Of a stretch of DNA of 64,000 nucleotides, positions 37,480-48,131 are shown one piece after another. The stretch is from Microplitis mediator. Lineage: Eukaryota > Arthropoda > Insecta > Hymenoptera > Braconidae. The stretch lies in NCBI RefSeq assembly GCF_029852145.1, contig NC_079974.1, positions 9,036,348 through 9,100,347 on the forward strand, in the 5' to 3' direction. The notes under the pieces were generated by a model that saw only the letters and a program-made list of their open reading frames with translations, ran no database searches and was not told the origin of the DNA. A program made the position numbers and the translations under genes. Each line of letters starts with the position of its first letter. Within the stretch, counting starts at the first letter, position 1.

Positions 37480-37555
37480 GAAAATTTAGGTTTCCAAAAA
37501 AATTTTCTTGAATTTAGAATATTTACCTTCAGTCGAGAATTTTTTTTTCTGTGTA
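37330..37555. mobile_element. MITE with CACAGAAAAAAAA ends, TA duplication
   Basis: CACAGAAAAAAAAGTTTTCTTGA at the left (from 37332) pairs with TCGAGAATTTTTTTTTCTGTG at the right (to 37553), with TA on both sides. CTTGAGTCAAG and ATTTTCTTG words repeat inside. It is inserted in the LINE copy 2 (TC)n tail. Confidence 0.75.
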
Positions 37556-38202
37556 TCTCTCAAATTTTGACTCGATTATGAAACTATGGATTGAAATAAA
37601 AATTTTTGACACATAAATTTTGAGATCTCATCTTTTTTTTTTTTTTTTTTTTTTTTTTTGGTAAAATTTTATAAATTCGAAACTTTTTCATAAAGAAAAT
37701 ATTTTTCAAAAATATGTTTTTGATAAAATATGCAATGAGTCAGTATTGTGATTATTTATATATGAAGCTCGGAACTCAAAACAAAAAGTATTTCAATAGG
37801 AATAGTGTGAAATTTGTTTTATTGATATTATATAACGAATAACTTTTTATTGGCTCATTTTCATGAATTAGCATAGTGTGAGCAATAGTAAGCGTATATC
37901 CTCATGCAGGAGCTGCCAGAGTTAAACGACAGGCCCCACTTGGCCCAGCACTAGGGAACCTAGCTTTGGCACACCTATATTGGCCCATGCTTGGCTCAAG
38001 ATTGGGTACTCAGTCTTGGCCGTTACAATGATTACCCGGGCTTGCGCCAAGACTGGGAAACCTAGCCTTGGTCATTCAATGGCAACCCAGACTTGGGTCA
38101 GGACTGGGTAACCTAGCCTTGGGCGTTACAATGATTACCCGAGCTTGGGCCAAGGCAGGATTACCCTAGTTTAGCTATACCTATGGTTTAATAAGTAGAT
38201 GT
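37556..38202. repeat. Poly-T tract and CTTGG/CCAAG repeats
   Basis: A run of about 29 T lies near 37631-37660. From 37910 to 38170 a motif of roughly 60-70 bases recurs about three times (AACCTAGCCTTGG..CGTTACAATGATTACCCG.GCTTG). Related CTGGGCCAAG..TGG sequence lies at 38690-38855. It is probably one unclassified repeat family split by the SINE-like insertion. Confidence 0.45.
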
Positions 38203-38460
38203 TTAGGTTTCCACTATATAAAAATGGTGTATTACCGTACGAAGGACGGTGTGGCTCAATAAGTTATAGATCAAATTGAACGGAATAAAGTATAGTGCCG
38301 GATAGCTCAACTGGTAGAGCACTCGGCGCGATACCGAATTGGTCTGGGTTCGATTCCCAGTTCAGGCTATCTATATTTTTCTCAATTTATCTATAAATTG
38401 TCTTATTGAGAAGGTTATTTGCATGTTTGCATGGTTAGGTTTCCACTATATAAAAATGGT
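38203..38460. mobile_element. SINE-like unit between direct repeats
   Basis: The sequence TTAGGTTTCCACTATATAAA and its next six bases (AATGGT) occur identically at 38203-38228 and 38435-38460. Between them is a tRNA-like promoter region. This could be a SINE with a long target duplication or a tandem repeat that captured a tRNA-like segment. Confidence 0.45.
38297..38369 (+). ncRNA. tRNA-like sequence (SINE head)
   Basis: A perfect D arm (GCTC-AACTGGTA-GAGC), a perfect T arm (CTGGG-TTCGATT-CCCAG) and both pol III boxes are present. The acceptor stem has mismatches and the anticodon loop (CGCGATA) lacks the invariant U33. It is therefore probably not a decoding tRNA but a tRNA-derived SINE or pseudogene. 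Confidence 0.6.
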
Positions 38461-39173
38461 TCATATAAATGTATCAGTTCAACATTAGTAGGTTCGTCCA
38501 GTAGCTACCGTTCGGACTCAGCAATCAGAAGAACGGCAGTTCGCGCCTAGAGCCCAGCAGAATTTTCACAAGTTTTTTTCACATCATTTACCTCTCTTAG
38601 ATAGTTTAAACATTAATGGTCATGAACTCTAAGAGTTTAATAATAATAAAATTTTTTTTTAATTAAATTTATTCGTTTCCTTGATGCATGGGCAAGGTCT
38701 GACAACGAAGTCTGGGCCAGGTCTGGCAACCAGGCTTGGCCCGAGATTATCATTCCAGACTTTTACCAAAACTGGGCCAAGACTGGTTTACAAGCCTGGC
38801 CCAATGTTCTACAAAGTTGCGCTAAATCTGAGCCAAGCCTGAGCCTGTGGTACTTTCCTCTCTGGGTCATATAGATATTCCTATCGGATTCAAGTGAAAA
38901 ATAAATTTATTTATTTGATTTGAACAGAAATTAATAAATTTTTTTGCCGATTAAATCTGATTAAATTTTAATCGGATACTTGGAACGCTCCGAGCAATTC
39001 TGATTGATTTTTTGTTTACGATTGGATCTGAAGGAAATCCGATTAAGTTTCAATCAGTATTAATCGGAGTTTTTAATCAGTGTTTAAAATAACTTTGATA
39101 CTCGGTGGTGATGCAACTACTTTTACCTTAGCTTTGTTTCTCATATAGTCCTCTAAAATAGAATATATTTCAG
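38461..39173. other. Noncoding repeats
   Basis: No gene is seen. CTGGGCCA..TGGC words at 38690-38855 and AATCGGAT/ATCCGATT words in both orientations at 38885-39080 suggest MITE remnants. Confidence 0.4.
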
Positions 39174-39715
39174 GTGCAGATGTATCAGTTTCTAAGGAAG
39201 AAAATCAATTTAAAGGATTATATTTTTCAACCCTTGACATGAAAAATTGTATGGATGCATGGCCTGAAATTGTGTTCATTGATGGAACCTACACACTGCT
39301 TGACAACAATTTGACTCTCGGTATTGTGGCTGTAGAGGATTCCAATGGCTCGACTAACATTGTAGCAATTGGTTTACTAGTATCAGAAAATCTTTTGATT
39401 GGTTTATAAAAATATTTTTCAAAAACAATCAAGAGCCATGTCCTAGAATAAAATCTTTCATGGCAGATAAGTATTGTTGAACGTCGAGTGTTAAAAGATA
39501 ATTTCAAAAATATTCCAGTATATATTTGTTTCTTTCACACAATGCAAGCAGTAAAAAGAGCTTTAAATAATAAGCAAATATCAGGAGATAAAAAAGAAAA
39601 AATATTTAAATTATTTCAAAATTTAGCTAATAGTTCATTGGAAGAAAGTTACAATCAGCAGTATAAAACAGTAAAATATTTATTTTATAACTGCGCAGTA
39701 GAATGTTCTAGATGA
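39174..39715 (+). pseudogene. MULE/ZSWIM-like transposase fragment
   Basis: Follows a splice-acceptor-like TATTTCAG. The first frame encodes FSTLDMKNCMDAWPEIVF and IDGTY, the first catalytic-Asp block of MULE-type transposases. A frameshift follows near 39390, then a piece with MADK, then a stop near 39477. The last part has VERRVLKDNFKNIPVYICF, as in the second catalytic block. The frame runs into the Polinton inverted repeat at 39670, so it looks truncated by that insertion. It may have belonged to the same family as the zinc-finger gene at 5042-7203. Confidence 0.6.
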
Positions 39716-39747
39716 TGACGGCATCTAACAGGTTCGAACTTGTTTTT
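39670..39747 (+). repeat. Polinton left terminal inverted repeat
   Basis: Matches the reverse complement of 51319-51396 with few differences, including CTGCGCAGTAGAATGTTCTA and GATGATGACG.CATCTAACAG. Confidence 0.8.
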
Positions 39748-39836
39748 GAGCTAGAGTGGGGGAATCGAGCTGAGCGCTGAGCTCGCAGCAGCAGTCAGTC
39801 TACATCAAGAAACGTTCTAGTTAACATCTTGTGCAA

Positions 39837-40124
39837 ATGGATAATAAATTCAGTGAAAGTGAAAGAATTTTTCTCATACATAACCGGCCGTACACTGATA
39901 ATCTTGACGATATTATTGAATCGTTATTTGGTGACATACCTCTCGAGGATATTGGTAAATTTATCAATGATGTAATTGCATTTGCCAAAAATATTGAAAT
40001 TATTGAAAGTGCGCAAGAAGTATCGTGTCCAGGCTGTGTTGAAAAACGAAAGTTAGCGAAGAATCTATTCGAAATTAGTGAAAAAACGGAAAAACTACAA
40101 TTACGTATACTTGGGAAATCATAA
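39837..40124 (+). CDS. Small Polinton ORF, unassigned
   Basis: ATG 39837 to TAA; 95 residues, acidic N-terminal half (DNLDDIIESLFGDIPLEDIG) and a CPGC pair near residue 62, then a helical basic end. It is the first gene inside the left inverted repeat. I do not recognise a family. The frame is intact. Confidence 0.45.
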   Translation: MDNKFSESERIFLIHNRPYTDNLDDIIESLFGDIPLEDIGKFINDVIAFAKNIEIIESAQEVSCPGCVEKRKLAKNLFEISEKTEKLQLRILGKS

Positions 40125-40127
40125 AAA

Positions 40128-40549
40128 ATGGGTCCTCACGGTTCAAAGTATGTAAGAATTATTATTTCAAAAATTGTTTTTTTTTTTTAATAACTTAACT
40201 ATGATAATTTAATTATTAACTTTTACAGACTTCATGTATAGTTGAGTTCACTGTTGAGTGTAACCACGATGCCCAAATCGAGTTTGAGGATATAAGCAGC
40301 GAAAGTGATATTTTTAATGACTACGGCGACAACGACAACAACGCTATCCCAGATTCCTATTATCTTATGAAAGCGAATGAGGAAAGAAATAAAGAATTGG
40401 CTATTCGAAGGAAAGAAATCAACTTACAACTTTCTCATTAGAAAGAATTATTATTAAACTTTAATGATCGCGAAAATGACGAAGAAGCGTGTCATGAAAT
40501 CACATTCATATTAACTAAGTCATTATTTAAAGCTAACAAACCGCAATAA
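40128..40549 (+). pseudogene. Spliced accessory ORF, one internal stop
   Basis: ATG 40128 starts a 24-nt exon that ends at a strong donor (AGTAT|GTAAGA, 40152). Exon 2 starts after TTTTACAG at 40229 in phase and encodes an acidic protein (IEFEDISSESD, DYGDNDNN). A TAG at 40439-40441 interrupts it. The frame then continues to TAA 40547-40549, which overlaps the ATG of the next gene (TAATG). The tight packing and tiny first exon look viral. The product is unknown. Confidence 0.45.
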
Positions 40550-41341
40550 TGGAACTTATAATTGATTTTGTGGGTTTTGAGATGCCTGATGGCAGATTTG
40601 TGATAAAAGAACTTTGTGCTAGTGATATTTCTGTTAAAGTCAATCCATATAAACGTGTGCAATGTGAACATTGGTTATTCGGACCACCTTTAGATCAGAT
40701 TGATGTTGCACTAATGCAAAAAAGTGTTAATCATTGTGGACCCCAACATTCAATTTCATGGACATCTGGTGTGCAACCATATGAATCATTGAAAGGAAAT
40801 CTAGATATTTTGGTGAGAAATGCACGTTACTTTCACGTTCAAGGTGAACGAAAGAAAAAATGGCTTGATGATCTAATTGACTCTGTTGTACCTATAATGG
40901 ATATGGAAAAATTAAGACATTTTTCTCTATTTGATGCTTATGATTTTCCAAAACATCGCTGTCCATACCATGTTCATCATAAAAAAAAAGTTTTATTCTT
41001 CATGTGCATATCAAAATGTTCAATTTTTCAAGAAGTGGTTTTGGACTTGTTATGGAAACCAACCAACCTATGAAAAGTCAGTTCAGATCTTCAATCAGTT
41101 GGGGAACTTACTGTGTATGGATAATGAAGATATATCATATCTTGATGTTGCATTCATCATTGAAAATGCAACCCAACAAATCGATTTCGCTTGACACAAA
41201 CTACCGGAACGATTACAAAATAATGAAAAATTGATTGGCTATCACAGGTGTCGGGATCATTCTCTTTTCTATGATGATATCCCTGATAGCCTTGCATATC
41301 CATTCAGAAAAGATTGCTGCAATTGTACGTTTAGGTTAAGA
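40549..41341 (+). pseudogene. Polinton-associated gene, paralogue of 51547-52068
   Basis: Starts MELIIDFVGFEMPDGRF and shares with 51547-52068 the pattern ...FVIKELA/C, two aromatic-rich segments (W..G...Y, Y.YV/FHV.G..KK.W..DLID) and a C-x3-H metal-like cluster (HRCPYH versus FCKYHC). The frame shifts in an A-run at about 40980 and is stopped by TGA 41192-41194. Homologous-looking sequence goes on to RDCCNC near 41325. The role is unknown; the paired CxxxH/CC motifs hint at a zinc or nuclease fold. Confidence 0.5.
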
Positions 41342-41630
41342 TAAAAAGACTATAGTTTATGTAAGACTAAAAAATGTATATTTTTAGGTTAAGAAAAATA
41401 TCTATAGTTGATTATGTATTGGAGGTTATGTAAGACCAAAATGTATATTTTAAGGATGAGAAAAATATCTATAGTTTATTATGTATTTAAGGTTATGTTA
41501 CACCAAAATGTATATTTTAGTTTAAGAAAAATATTTATAATTTATTATGTATTGGAGGTTATGTAGAATAAAAAAAATATTTAAGGTTATGTAAGACTTA
41601 AATGTATATTTTAGGTTAAAAATAATAAAA
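41334..41630. repeat. Minisatellite, unit about 60-70 bp
   Basis: Four to five degenerate copies of AGGTTAAGAAAAATAT.TATAGTTTATTATGTATT..AGGTTATGTAAGAC.AAAATGTATATTTT. It lies between the plus-strand left genes and the minus-strand capsid genes. Confidence 0.8.
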
Positions 41631-41656
41631 AACAATATATGTCAATATAAAAAAAT

Positions 41657-41851
41657 TTATTTATTTATAAATGTAAGTTTTTGAATTAATACAGGTTTAG
41701 TAATTATATTTAATTTATTAATTCTTTGTTTAAATCGTTCCCGATCTCTTGCTGCTTGTTCCCATTCACCTCTTCTTGCTTGTTCGTGTGCAAATCTCCA
41801 TACATAGATATAATGTATGGTTGGCGTTGGATTAAATTGAATAGTCTTCAT
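41657..41851 (-). CDS. Small ORF downstream of the capsid gene
   Basis: 64 residues, intact. Its ATG overlaps the capsid stop (ATGA). The sequence has a Trp/Arg-rich amphipathic segment (VWRFAHEQARRGEWEQAARD), as short basic proteins often do. The overlap suggests coupled expression with the major capsid gene. The family is not recognised. Confidence 0.4.
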   Translation of the reverse strand: MKTIQFNPTPTIHYIYVWRFAHEQARRGEWEQAARDRERFKQRINKLNIITKPVLIQKLTFINK

Positions 41852-44501
41852 ATTAGTTTTTGTACGATGCTGCTCATGGGATTATACTCAACTATGCGAT
41901 CACGTATAATGAGGCAATAAGCTGATGTCTGCGCAGGGAATTGATTTGCAGATTCAAATTCTAGGCGAATGTCTACTGGTCCAGATTTTATTGATTCGTT
42001 TTGTTTCGAGCAATCGATAACATACAGTGGTGCTTGTTCCAAAAATTTTTTCTTTGTCAGCAGTGGCTCTGGTTCTTTGTTGTAGCATGAAATTTGGAAA
42101 TTTATATACATGTCGTACAACAAAGCATATTGATTATTTGCAATGTTGAGATTCAAATTCCTATAAGGATAACTCTGAGAGTTTAAAAATAATTTTATGT
42201 CTCTGATGTTGCAGTGATCAAATCCGCTGGCATTTTTAGTTGCGTCATTTTTTCTTGCTGTTTGAAATCCAAGTATCACAAAACGTGGTTTCTCGAGCTG
42301 CGTAGAAGTTTTGACTGCCCATATGTGCTTCGAAGTATTTGGTAATAGAGGATACTCATACAGCTCCCAAGCATGGAAACTGATTGAGATAGCTGGATCA
42401 CTTGTAATATAATTCAAAGCTTCAATTTTTTGTTTATCAGCCATAGTCACATATGGTACAATCCACTCGATTTTTTGCAGTGTAATTTTAACAGCTTCAG
42501 CATGAGCTCCAGCAGCAGGTGTGGCCACAATGTATGCATTTAAATCAGAATTTGATCTTATCAAAATTAATTCATATCTTGCATTGATGACAATTTTATG
42601 GTAATCTTCAGCAAAACCAAGCAGGAGACTCAGTGGTATAGATTGTAACGTAATATTTCTTAAAACTCAATTAAACCCAATAATTACTCAAAACTTTTTA
42701 CTCGATAAATTTACTCCAAAACTCAAAACTCAAATTACTCAAAATCGGGCTACGTTACACTTCGCCCACCAATCACCCCTCTCATCTCCTCCAGATCCTG
42801 ACGGGCGCCAGCCGACTTTTATTTCCCTGGTATCGGCAACCGGTCTAAACGTACACGTAAATTAAAACCTAAAAACTATACCCTTTGGAGATGAGAGACA
42901 TGACCGGTGGTAGCGGCATGTCCTGGTGCGCTCAGTATGCTAGGTTGTGGAGAGAGGGTCGCGGTTCTTTCAATGCGAAAGAAGCCGATTAATTAACTAA
43001 TAGGAAAGACGTAAAATAACAAAACAAAACTGAATAAAATGTAATAAAGATAACGCGAGAGCGACGCGGAGGGCCCAAAAGACCCGCGGCCCAATACTCT
43101 CGGTCCATCACGCAAATAATTACCTGAGTAAGACATCGGGAACCCCTAGACGACGACGAATCACAAACTTAATACACTACTAAATGAGATATAAAATAAA
43201 ATATAAATAATTAATGCGATAATTCACGATAATTAATTAATGCGACAGACGGCTCCAAGAGCACCATACACAGGGCTACAGGCTCCAAAACGACGAAAGT
43301 CTAGGGTGGTGGTCGAGGTCCACCATGGCGACTCTCCGACCCACTACCGCTTACTCCAAGACTCCAAACTCGACTACTGGGTCGACTCGTATACGAGCGA
43401 CGCCAGGTCTCAACTTTACTCCTCAACGGTACTCGCACAACTGTTTCACGATAATCTCCCACTCTAACTCGCTTACTTTACTCCATCTCTTTCAATCCTA
43501 CATTCTCGCTTCTCCATCCATTCTTACCTTCACAAACATACAAGCCGTGGACTCACGGGCCTTCCCGTAATGTCACTCCCCGTGATATCCGAAGTTAGCG
43601 AATTTTTGGCTTCCTCGAGCATCGCAAACGAGGCCTGCCATCCCCCCAATAACCGTACACGTACCCCAGCTAACTTCGAGTACCACCATGAAGGGGCGGC
43701 GACATCTCAGTCGCACCTCCGCAATCACCACGTCAACCCCGAGGGCTAAGCCTAGGCCTAGTCGTCATCACTGGTCGGGAGGCACGTTATATTGGCCACT
43801 ATCCGCGACACAGCTAGACATCCCCCGTTAAATCCACGCTCCATCACACAGACACTCTAAAAACATACTCCGTACCGTACACGTACTCTATCACACACTT
43901 AACTGGTCATACACATTTATACTCCATATCCTCAACTCATTCTCTACTACACCCAACTCAACACACACAGTCACTTTATTTCTCTCTAGCACACCGACTC
44001 CCACGTACTCCAACCTTCAACTCCATCCCCTCGGCAATGTAACGTCACAAGATATATCAAAGAAACCATTGTCATTGTGTAATTTGTTTACAGCTTTATC
44101 CATAATCCAGCCTGAATTTTCAAGTATATTTTCTTGAGCAGGACTTAGTGATGTGTATCCTTTCATGAGACTTGTGATACCAACATTTTTGCTACGATCA
44201 ATCTCAACACCATTCGTTCGTAACGTATTTCTTCAAACATATGACAACCTGTCATGTTGACCATGTGAGTCGTTGCACTCACAGCTGTACCATCGGACTT
44301 TGTGAATTTTCCATACACATGTAATGTACTTTTACTTGGAAGTAGACACAAATCTTGGTGTTGAACTGCAATTCTTATTTCATCGCTGTTGTTGAATGTT
44401 GATAAAGCATACGGGAGATGAGCATGCGCTTCATAGTGCGCTATTGACTCATCAAAAATTATTTGTCGTTGAATATTTAAGATTTCCGCCGCCGCCGCCA
44501 T
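41848..44501 (-). pseudogene. Polinton major capsid protein (double jelly roll), interrupted
   Basis: The N-terminal part starts at ATG 44501 (MAAAAEILNIQ) and shifts frame near 44215. It is then split by an insertion at 42652-44037. The C-terminal part (42640-41848) is open and holds the strongly conserved-looking WELYEYPLLPNTSKHIW, FVILGFQTARKN and IVEYNPM stretches. Gene order and length fit the Polinton/adintovirus capsid protein that builds icosahedral shells. The call rests on recall of the family and on synteny with the minor capsid and protease genes. It cannot be expressed as it stands. Confidence 0.6.
42652..44037. mobile_element. 1.39-kb insertion with 8-bp target duplication
   Basis: TGTAACGT occurs at both junctions (42644-42651 and 44038-44045), inside the capsid gene. 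A third, inverted copy (ACGTTACA) lies at 42752-42759. The insert is GC-richer than its surroundings (for example 43040-43115) and has no long ORF and no inverted ends that I can see. Its superfamily is unknown; hAT, P, Merlin and Zisupton elements make 8-bp duplications. Confidence 0.6.
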
Positions 44502-44535
44502 TGTCGTGTACACGTCAAACAACAAAAATAAATTT

Positions 44536-45563
44536 TTATTTTCTTAATTTTCCACGTAATTTTAGTCCTAGGCTCTGTAGAAACTGAGCGTTCTGATGTG
44601 TTAACACCTTGTGAGGTACTCGGTGACTGATGTTGCTCGACCATGCTGCTGTCTTTTTATACCCAGCACCACTTTTTGTTTCATACACGATACCTATTAT
44701 TTTATAAACTTTTTTATGCAGTCTTATGGTTATCGTTTCACCTCTGAAATTAGCCAGTTTTCCGTCCTGATCTACAATTCTCAGTCTGAGATTTTGTATT
44801 GCTTGTACGGCGATCGGTAGATAAATGACGTGTGATGGCAATTCAACAATCTTATATCCTGGTGGTACACTTGGGAAAAATTCATGAATAGTGTGAACTC
44901 TGTGTTCATTTATGTAAGCACCAGACGTGATGTTGCACTCAACTCTCAGAGCATTGAGTTTTAATACCTTCACTGGTAAATCTGATGAGTCAGTTTTATG
45001 TGGCATCAGCTTCCGATTTGTAAATCCCAATAGCCGACCAATAGAATCTTGAGGTGTAAAATTTATAAATTGATCACATTTTATCTCACTTCTCAATTCA
45101 TTATTATTGGCTCTGATGCTAATGCTGAGTCTTCGTAATTTTTTTTTAATATATTTTTCAATGTCAGTTATCTCGTAACTTCCTGTTGGTATCGTCAAGA
45201 CTCTCTCTTCAATAGTTTCATATTTTTCAGCTTCTATATTCTTCGCTGTTAGTGAGATATTGTCATCAAACTTTGTAATTATTGCAGCATTTGTTTTAGC
45301 TCTTTTTTCTTGGCTATTTTTTTCTCATCAACATTATTATCAACATTATTTGTATCAATTTTTTTGATATCAATATTATCCACAGGATAAGAGACATAGA
45401 ATTTATTAGCACCCACATCAATACTGGGTATCGAATTAAATGTTAATAACTCTACAAGTTTCAGAAAATAATTTTTAGCTGATGATCATTCAATTGGAGG
45501 GAAGTAGTTAGCCTCCAACTCGGATAACGATCCTGTCAGTGTTAATGTGAATGACTCAGCCAT
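44536..45563 (-). pseudogene. Polinton minor capsid (penton-like) protein
   Basis: ATG 45563 begins MAESFTLTLTG; a TGA near 45487 follows NYFPPIE, and a frame change occurs near 45310. From about 45300 to the TAA at 44536 it is open, with IPTGSYEI, SIGRLLGF, HTIHEFFP, VIYLPI and NFRGETITIRLH. These patterns fit the single-jelly-roll minor capsid of Polintons, which forms the vertices. It lies 35 bases upstream of the major capsid start on the same strand. Confidence 0.6.
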
Positions 45564-45595
45564 GACTGATGTGTTGTACACAAAGTCACTTCAAT

Positions 45596-45841
45596 TTATA
45601 GTTGTCCAGTTAGAAATTTGAGACATAGATTTCCACATATAATTGTATCAAAATCCTGATATCTTTTGTGATTATATTTCACGCTACCAACATCGAGATA
45701 TTCCATAAGATCTTGTGGTGGTTGTAAATTACCAAAACTGTCAAAATAAATAACTTTATTATTATTTTTCTTGTATGCAACCCAATGAGTACCAGGTTTA
45801 TGTTTATCATCAAGATTAATAATAGCTGATTCATTTTTTCT
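45596..45841 (-). pseudogene. Adenain-like cysteine protease, N terminus lost
   Basis: Encodes KNESAIINLD, then the catalytic His block (PGTHWVAY), the acidic YFDSFG block and the Cys block (IICGNLCLKF). This is the C48/adenovirus-type maturation protease of Polintons, which would trim capsid proteins. The reading frame upstream of 45841 is unrelated, and the first 20-30 residues expected for the family are absent. A deletion seems to have joined it to the plus-strand gene that starts at the same point. Confidence 0.7.
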
Positions 45842-46537
45842 GTGAATAATAATACAGAATTTGATGATGATGATGCAAGTAAATATAACAGTATCATCTC
45901 TGAAGATAAAAGCGGGACTCTGGAAGAAACACAAATATCTCCTGCTGCATCAAGTACCCCTGCTAAGCGAAACAGTTCAATAAAATCTTATTTAGCTAAA
46001 GTAAATAAAAAAAGTAAAGATATGGATATGTGATATGGTGTCCGTCGACGTTACAATGACTTTTATATTGGTGATTCTAAAATTACTTTTGATGATACTG
46101 AGATTAATATAAAAAATCAAAATTACTCAGTGACTCCAGATTTAATGGAATTATTATTTAAAAAATCACCTGATGATTCAAATGTCACACAAGATGATAA
46201 AAATAAATATCTCGAAATTATAAAGATAACAAATACTCATAGAAAAAATTATAAGCCAGATGGTAGTTTTTATGAAGACTCAACAATCAAGTATAATAAT
46301 TATATTGCTGATTTTGTTGCTAAAAATGCAAACTTATCAAGAAGTAAAGGATTACCTGATCTTATGATTGCGAAAAAGAAAAAAGCACATATGGATTATG
46401 TCTACTGAGATGATCCGAATGAACTAGTTGACCGTCTTCGTTTACTCATGACATCTCAAGCAGCTGGGAATCCAAGTCACACCAATGAAATCATATCAAT
46501 TATTGAAGAGCTACGGGAAGCAGGAATTTTTTATTAG
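45842..46537 (+). pseudogene. Polinton gene of the DUF8207 type, two internal stops
   Basis: One frame from 45842 to TAG 46535-46537, broken by TGA at 46031-46033 and 46406-46408. It contains YGVRRRYNDFYIGDSKITF, TPDLMELLFKKSP, TNTHRKNY and the C-terminal MTSQAAGNPSHTNEI..ELREAG block. This pattern recurs in predicted insect proteins from Polintons; the DUF number is from memory. The role is unknown. The expected 5' end is missing at the deletion shared with the protease. Confidence 0.55.
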
Positions 46538-46597
46538 CAGCCGCTACATCAAATTTATATCATTTACTTGCTGACTGTTGAAGTGAAAAGAGCAAAA

Positions 46598-47044
46598 ATG
46601 AGTATCGATATTTGTGGACGTTCGCTACAAACTGGTGCTGCAATCAGCGGACCACCAGGACCACCTGGATGAGGATTTCAAATAACTGTTGATGGACAGT
46701 ATGATGTTGAGAGCAAGAGACTGTGTCATGTTGGCAAACCTGCTGAGGACAATGATGCAGCAACTGTCAAAGTTACACGTGATCTTGTACACAAAGAGCT
46801 GTCGCTACTGTATGATAGTATGAGGAATGATCAGTCAGAGATCATTTCACACTTGCACTCTCAAGTAGTAACACTGGACTCTACTGTGACGCTTTTAAGA
46901 AAAGAAAATCAAGAATTAAAAGTTATAATAAAACGTATAAAGTCACGAAAAGATTTAATTAATAGAAATACACAGCAAATAAAAGAACTGGAAGCTAAAA
47001 TTTTTGTTGACAATGGAGGACAAAAAATCAGTAATAGCGTATGA
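46598..47044 (+). pseudogene. Fibre-like protein: GPPGPPG and coiled coil, one stop
   Basis: ATG 46598 starts MSIDICGRSLQ. A collagen-like GPPGPPG is followed at once by TGA 46670-46672. The frame then continues with TVDGQYDVESKRLCHVG and DAATVKVTRD, a pattern like phage and viral tail-fibre repeats, and a long C-terminal coiled coil (LLRKENQELKVIIKRIK). It overlaps the integrase start by about 30 bases. A trimeric surface fibre is the likely role; the family assignment is inference. Confidence 0.5.
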
Positions 47045-47941
47045 GCTACACAGACCAGCACGCAGAAATTACCAACGTTGTCATGTTGACATACGAGCAC
47101 TTGATGAAACTTGGCAAGCTGATCTACTTGAAATGATTCCTTATGCAACAGTTAATAAAGGAAACAAATATCTGCTAACTGTCATAGATATTTTTTCAAA
47201 GTATGCTTGGGCTGTCCCGATTAAAAGTAAAAGTGGCAGTGATGTCACTAGTGCAATGAAATCTATATTTCAACAAGGACGTGTACCAGAAAATCTGCAT
47301 GTCGACCAAGGCAAAGAATTTTACAATAAAGAATTTCAAGAATTGATGAAACGTAAAAACATCAACATGTACTCGACATTCAGCAACATGAAGGCATCAA
47401 TATGTGAACGTTTTAATCGAACACTTGAGAATAACATGTGGCGTCAATTCACTGCTCGTGGTATCTATAAGTGGATTGATATATTGGAAGATTTGGTACA
47501 CAAATATAATACTAGAAAACATCGTACTATTCAACTGGAACCTTTTGATGTAACTGCTAAAAATGAGAAGCAGATATTTGAAAAAATATACAAACCTCTT
47601 CAAGCTCAGCGGCAAGCACGAAAACATAAATTCGAAGTTGGAGACAAAGTTCGAATCAGCAAGTTCAAACATGTATTTGAAAAAGGCTACACACCCAACT
47701 GGACCACTGAAATTTTTACAATCAAGACAGTGCAGAATACAAATCCAACAACATACAAACTTGTTGACTACCAAGATAAGCCAATTGAAGGTGGAATTAG
47801 GTTGAAGAACTCAGCAAAGTCAAGCATCCAGATGTCTATCTAATAGAAAAAATTATAAAAAAACGTGGAAATAAATTATATGTAAAGTGGCTCGGCTTCG
47901 ATAGCTCTCACAACACCTGGATTGATAAATCAGACCTGTAA
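47013..47941 (+). pseudogene. Polinton integrase with chromodomain, one frameshift
   Basis: ATG 47013. The retroviral-type (rve) core shows VIDIFSKYAWAVPIKS (first Asp), LHVDQGKEFYN (second Asp) and SICERFNRTLENNMW (Glu). After the core come a basic SH3-like segment (FEVGDKVRISKFKHVFEKGY) and, past a +1 shift near 47800, a chromodomain (EKIIKKRGNKLYVKWLGF..NTWID) ending at TAA 47939. The enzyme inserts the element. The chromodomain may steer it to marked chromatin. Only the frameshift separates the domains, so decay is recent or mild here. Confidence 0.8.
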
Positions 47942-48131
47942 AAAACTTATTATGTAATCTTATATTCTAATAAATAAAAACAAAATTTTTAATTGTATAT
48001 ATACATTTTTTTATTTATAATCCTTAAAACTATTTTTACAAAAACTTAGAAATAATTTTTATTTACATAAGTTTTCTTTTTTTATTTACAACTATTTACA
48101 TAAGTTTTCTTTTTTTTTTATTTACAACTAT

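Noticed and set aside
27000..37500. Host genes encoding endonuclease or reverse transcriptase
   Set aside because: Domain order, paired ORFs and microsatellite flanks show these are LINEs.
38297..38369. Functional tRNA gene
   Set aside because: Acceptor-stem mismatches and a loop without U33 argue against a decoding tRNA.
43240..43570. ORFs in the capsid-gene insertion
   Set aside because: Short overlapping frames in GC-richer sequence with no recognisable domain. Not supported as genes.
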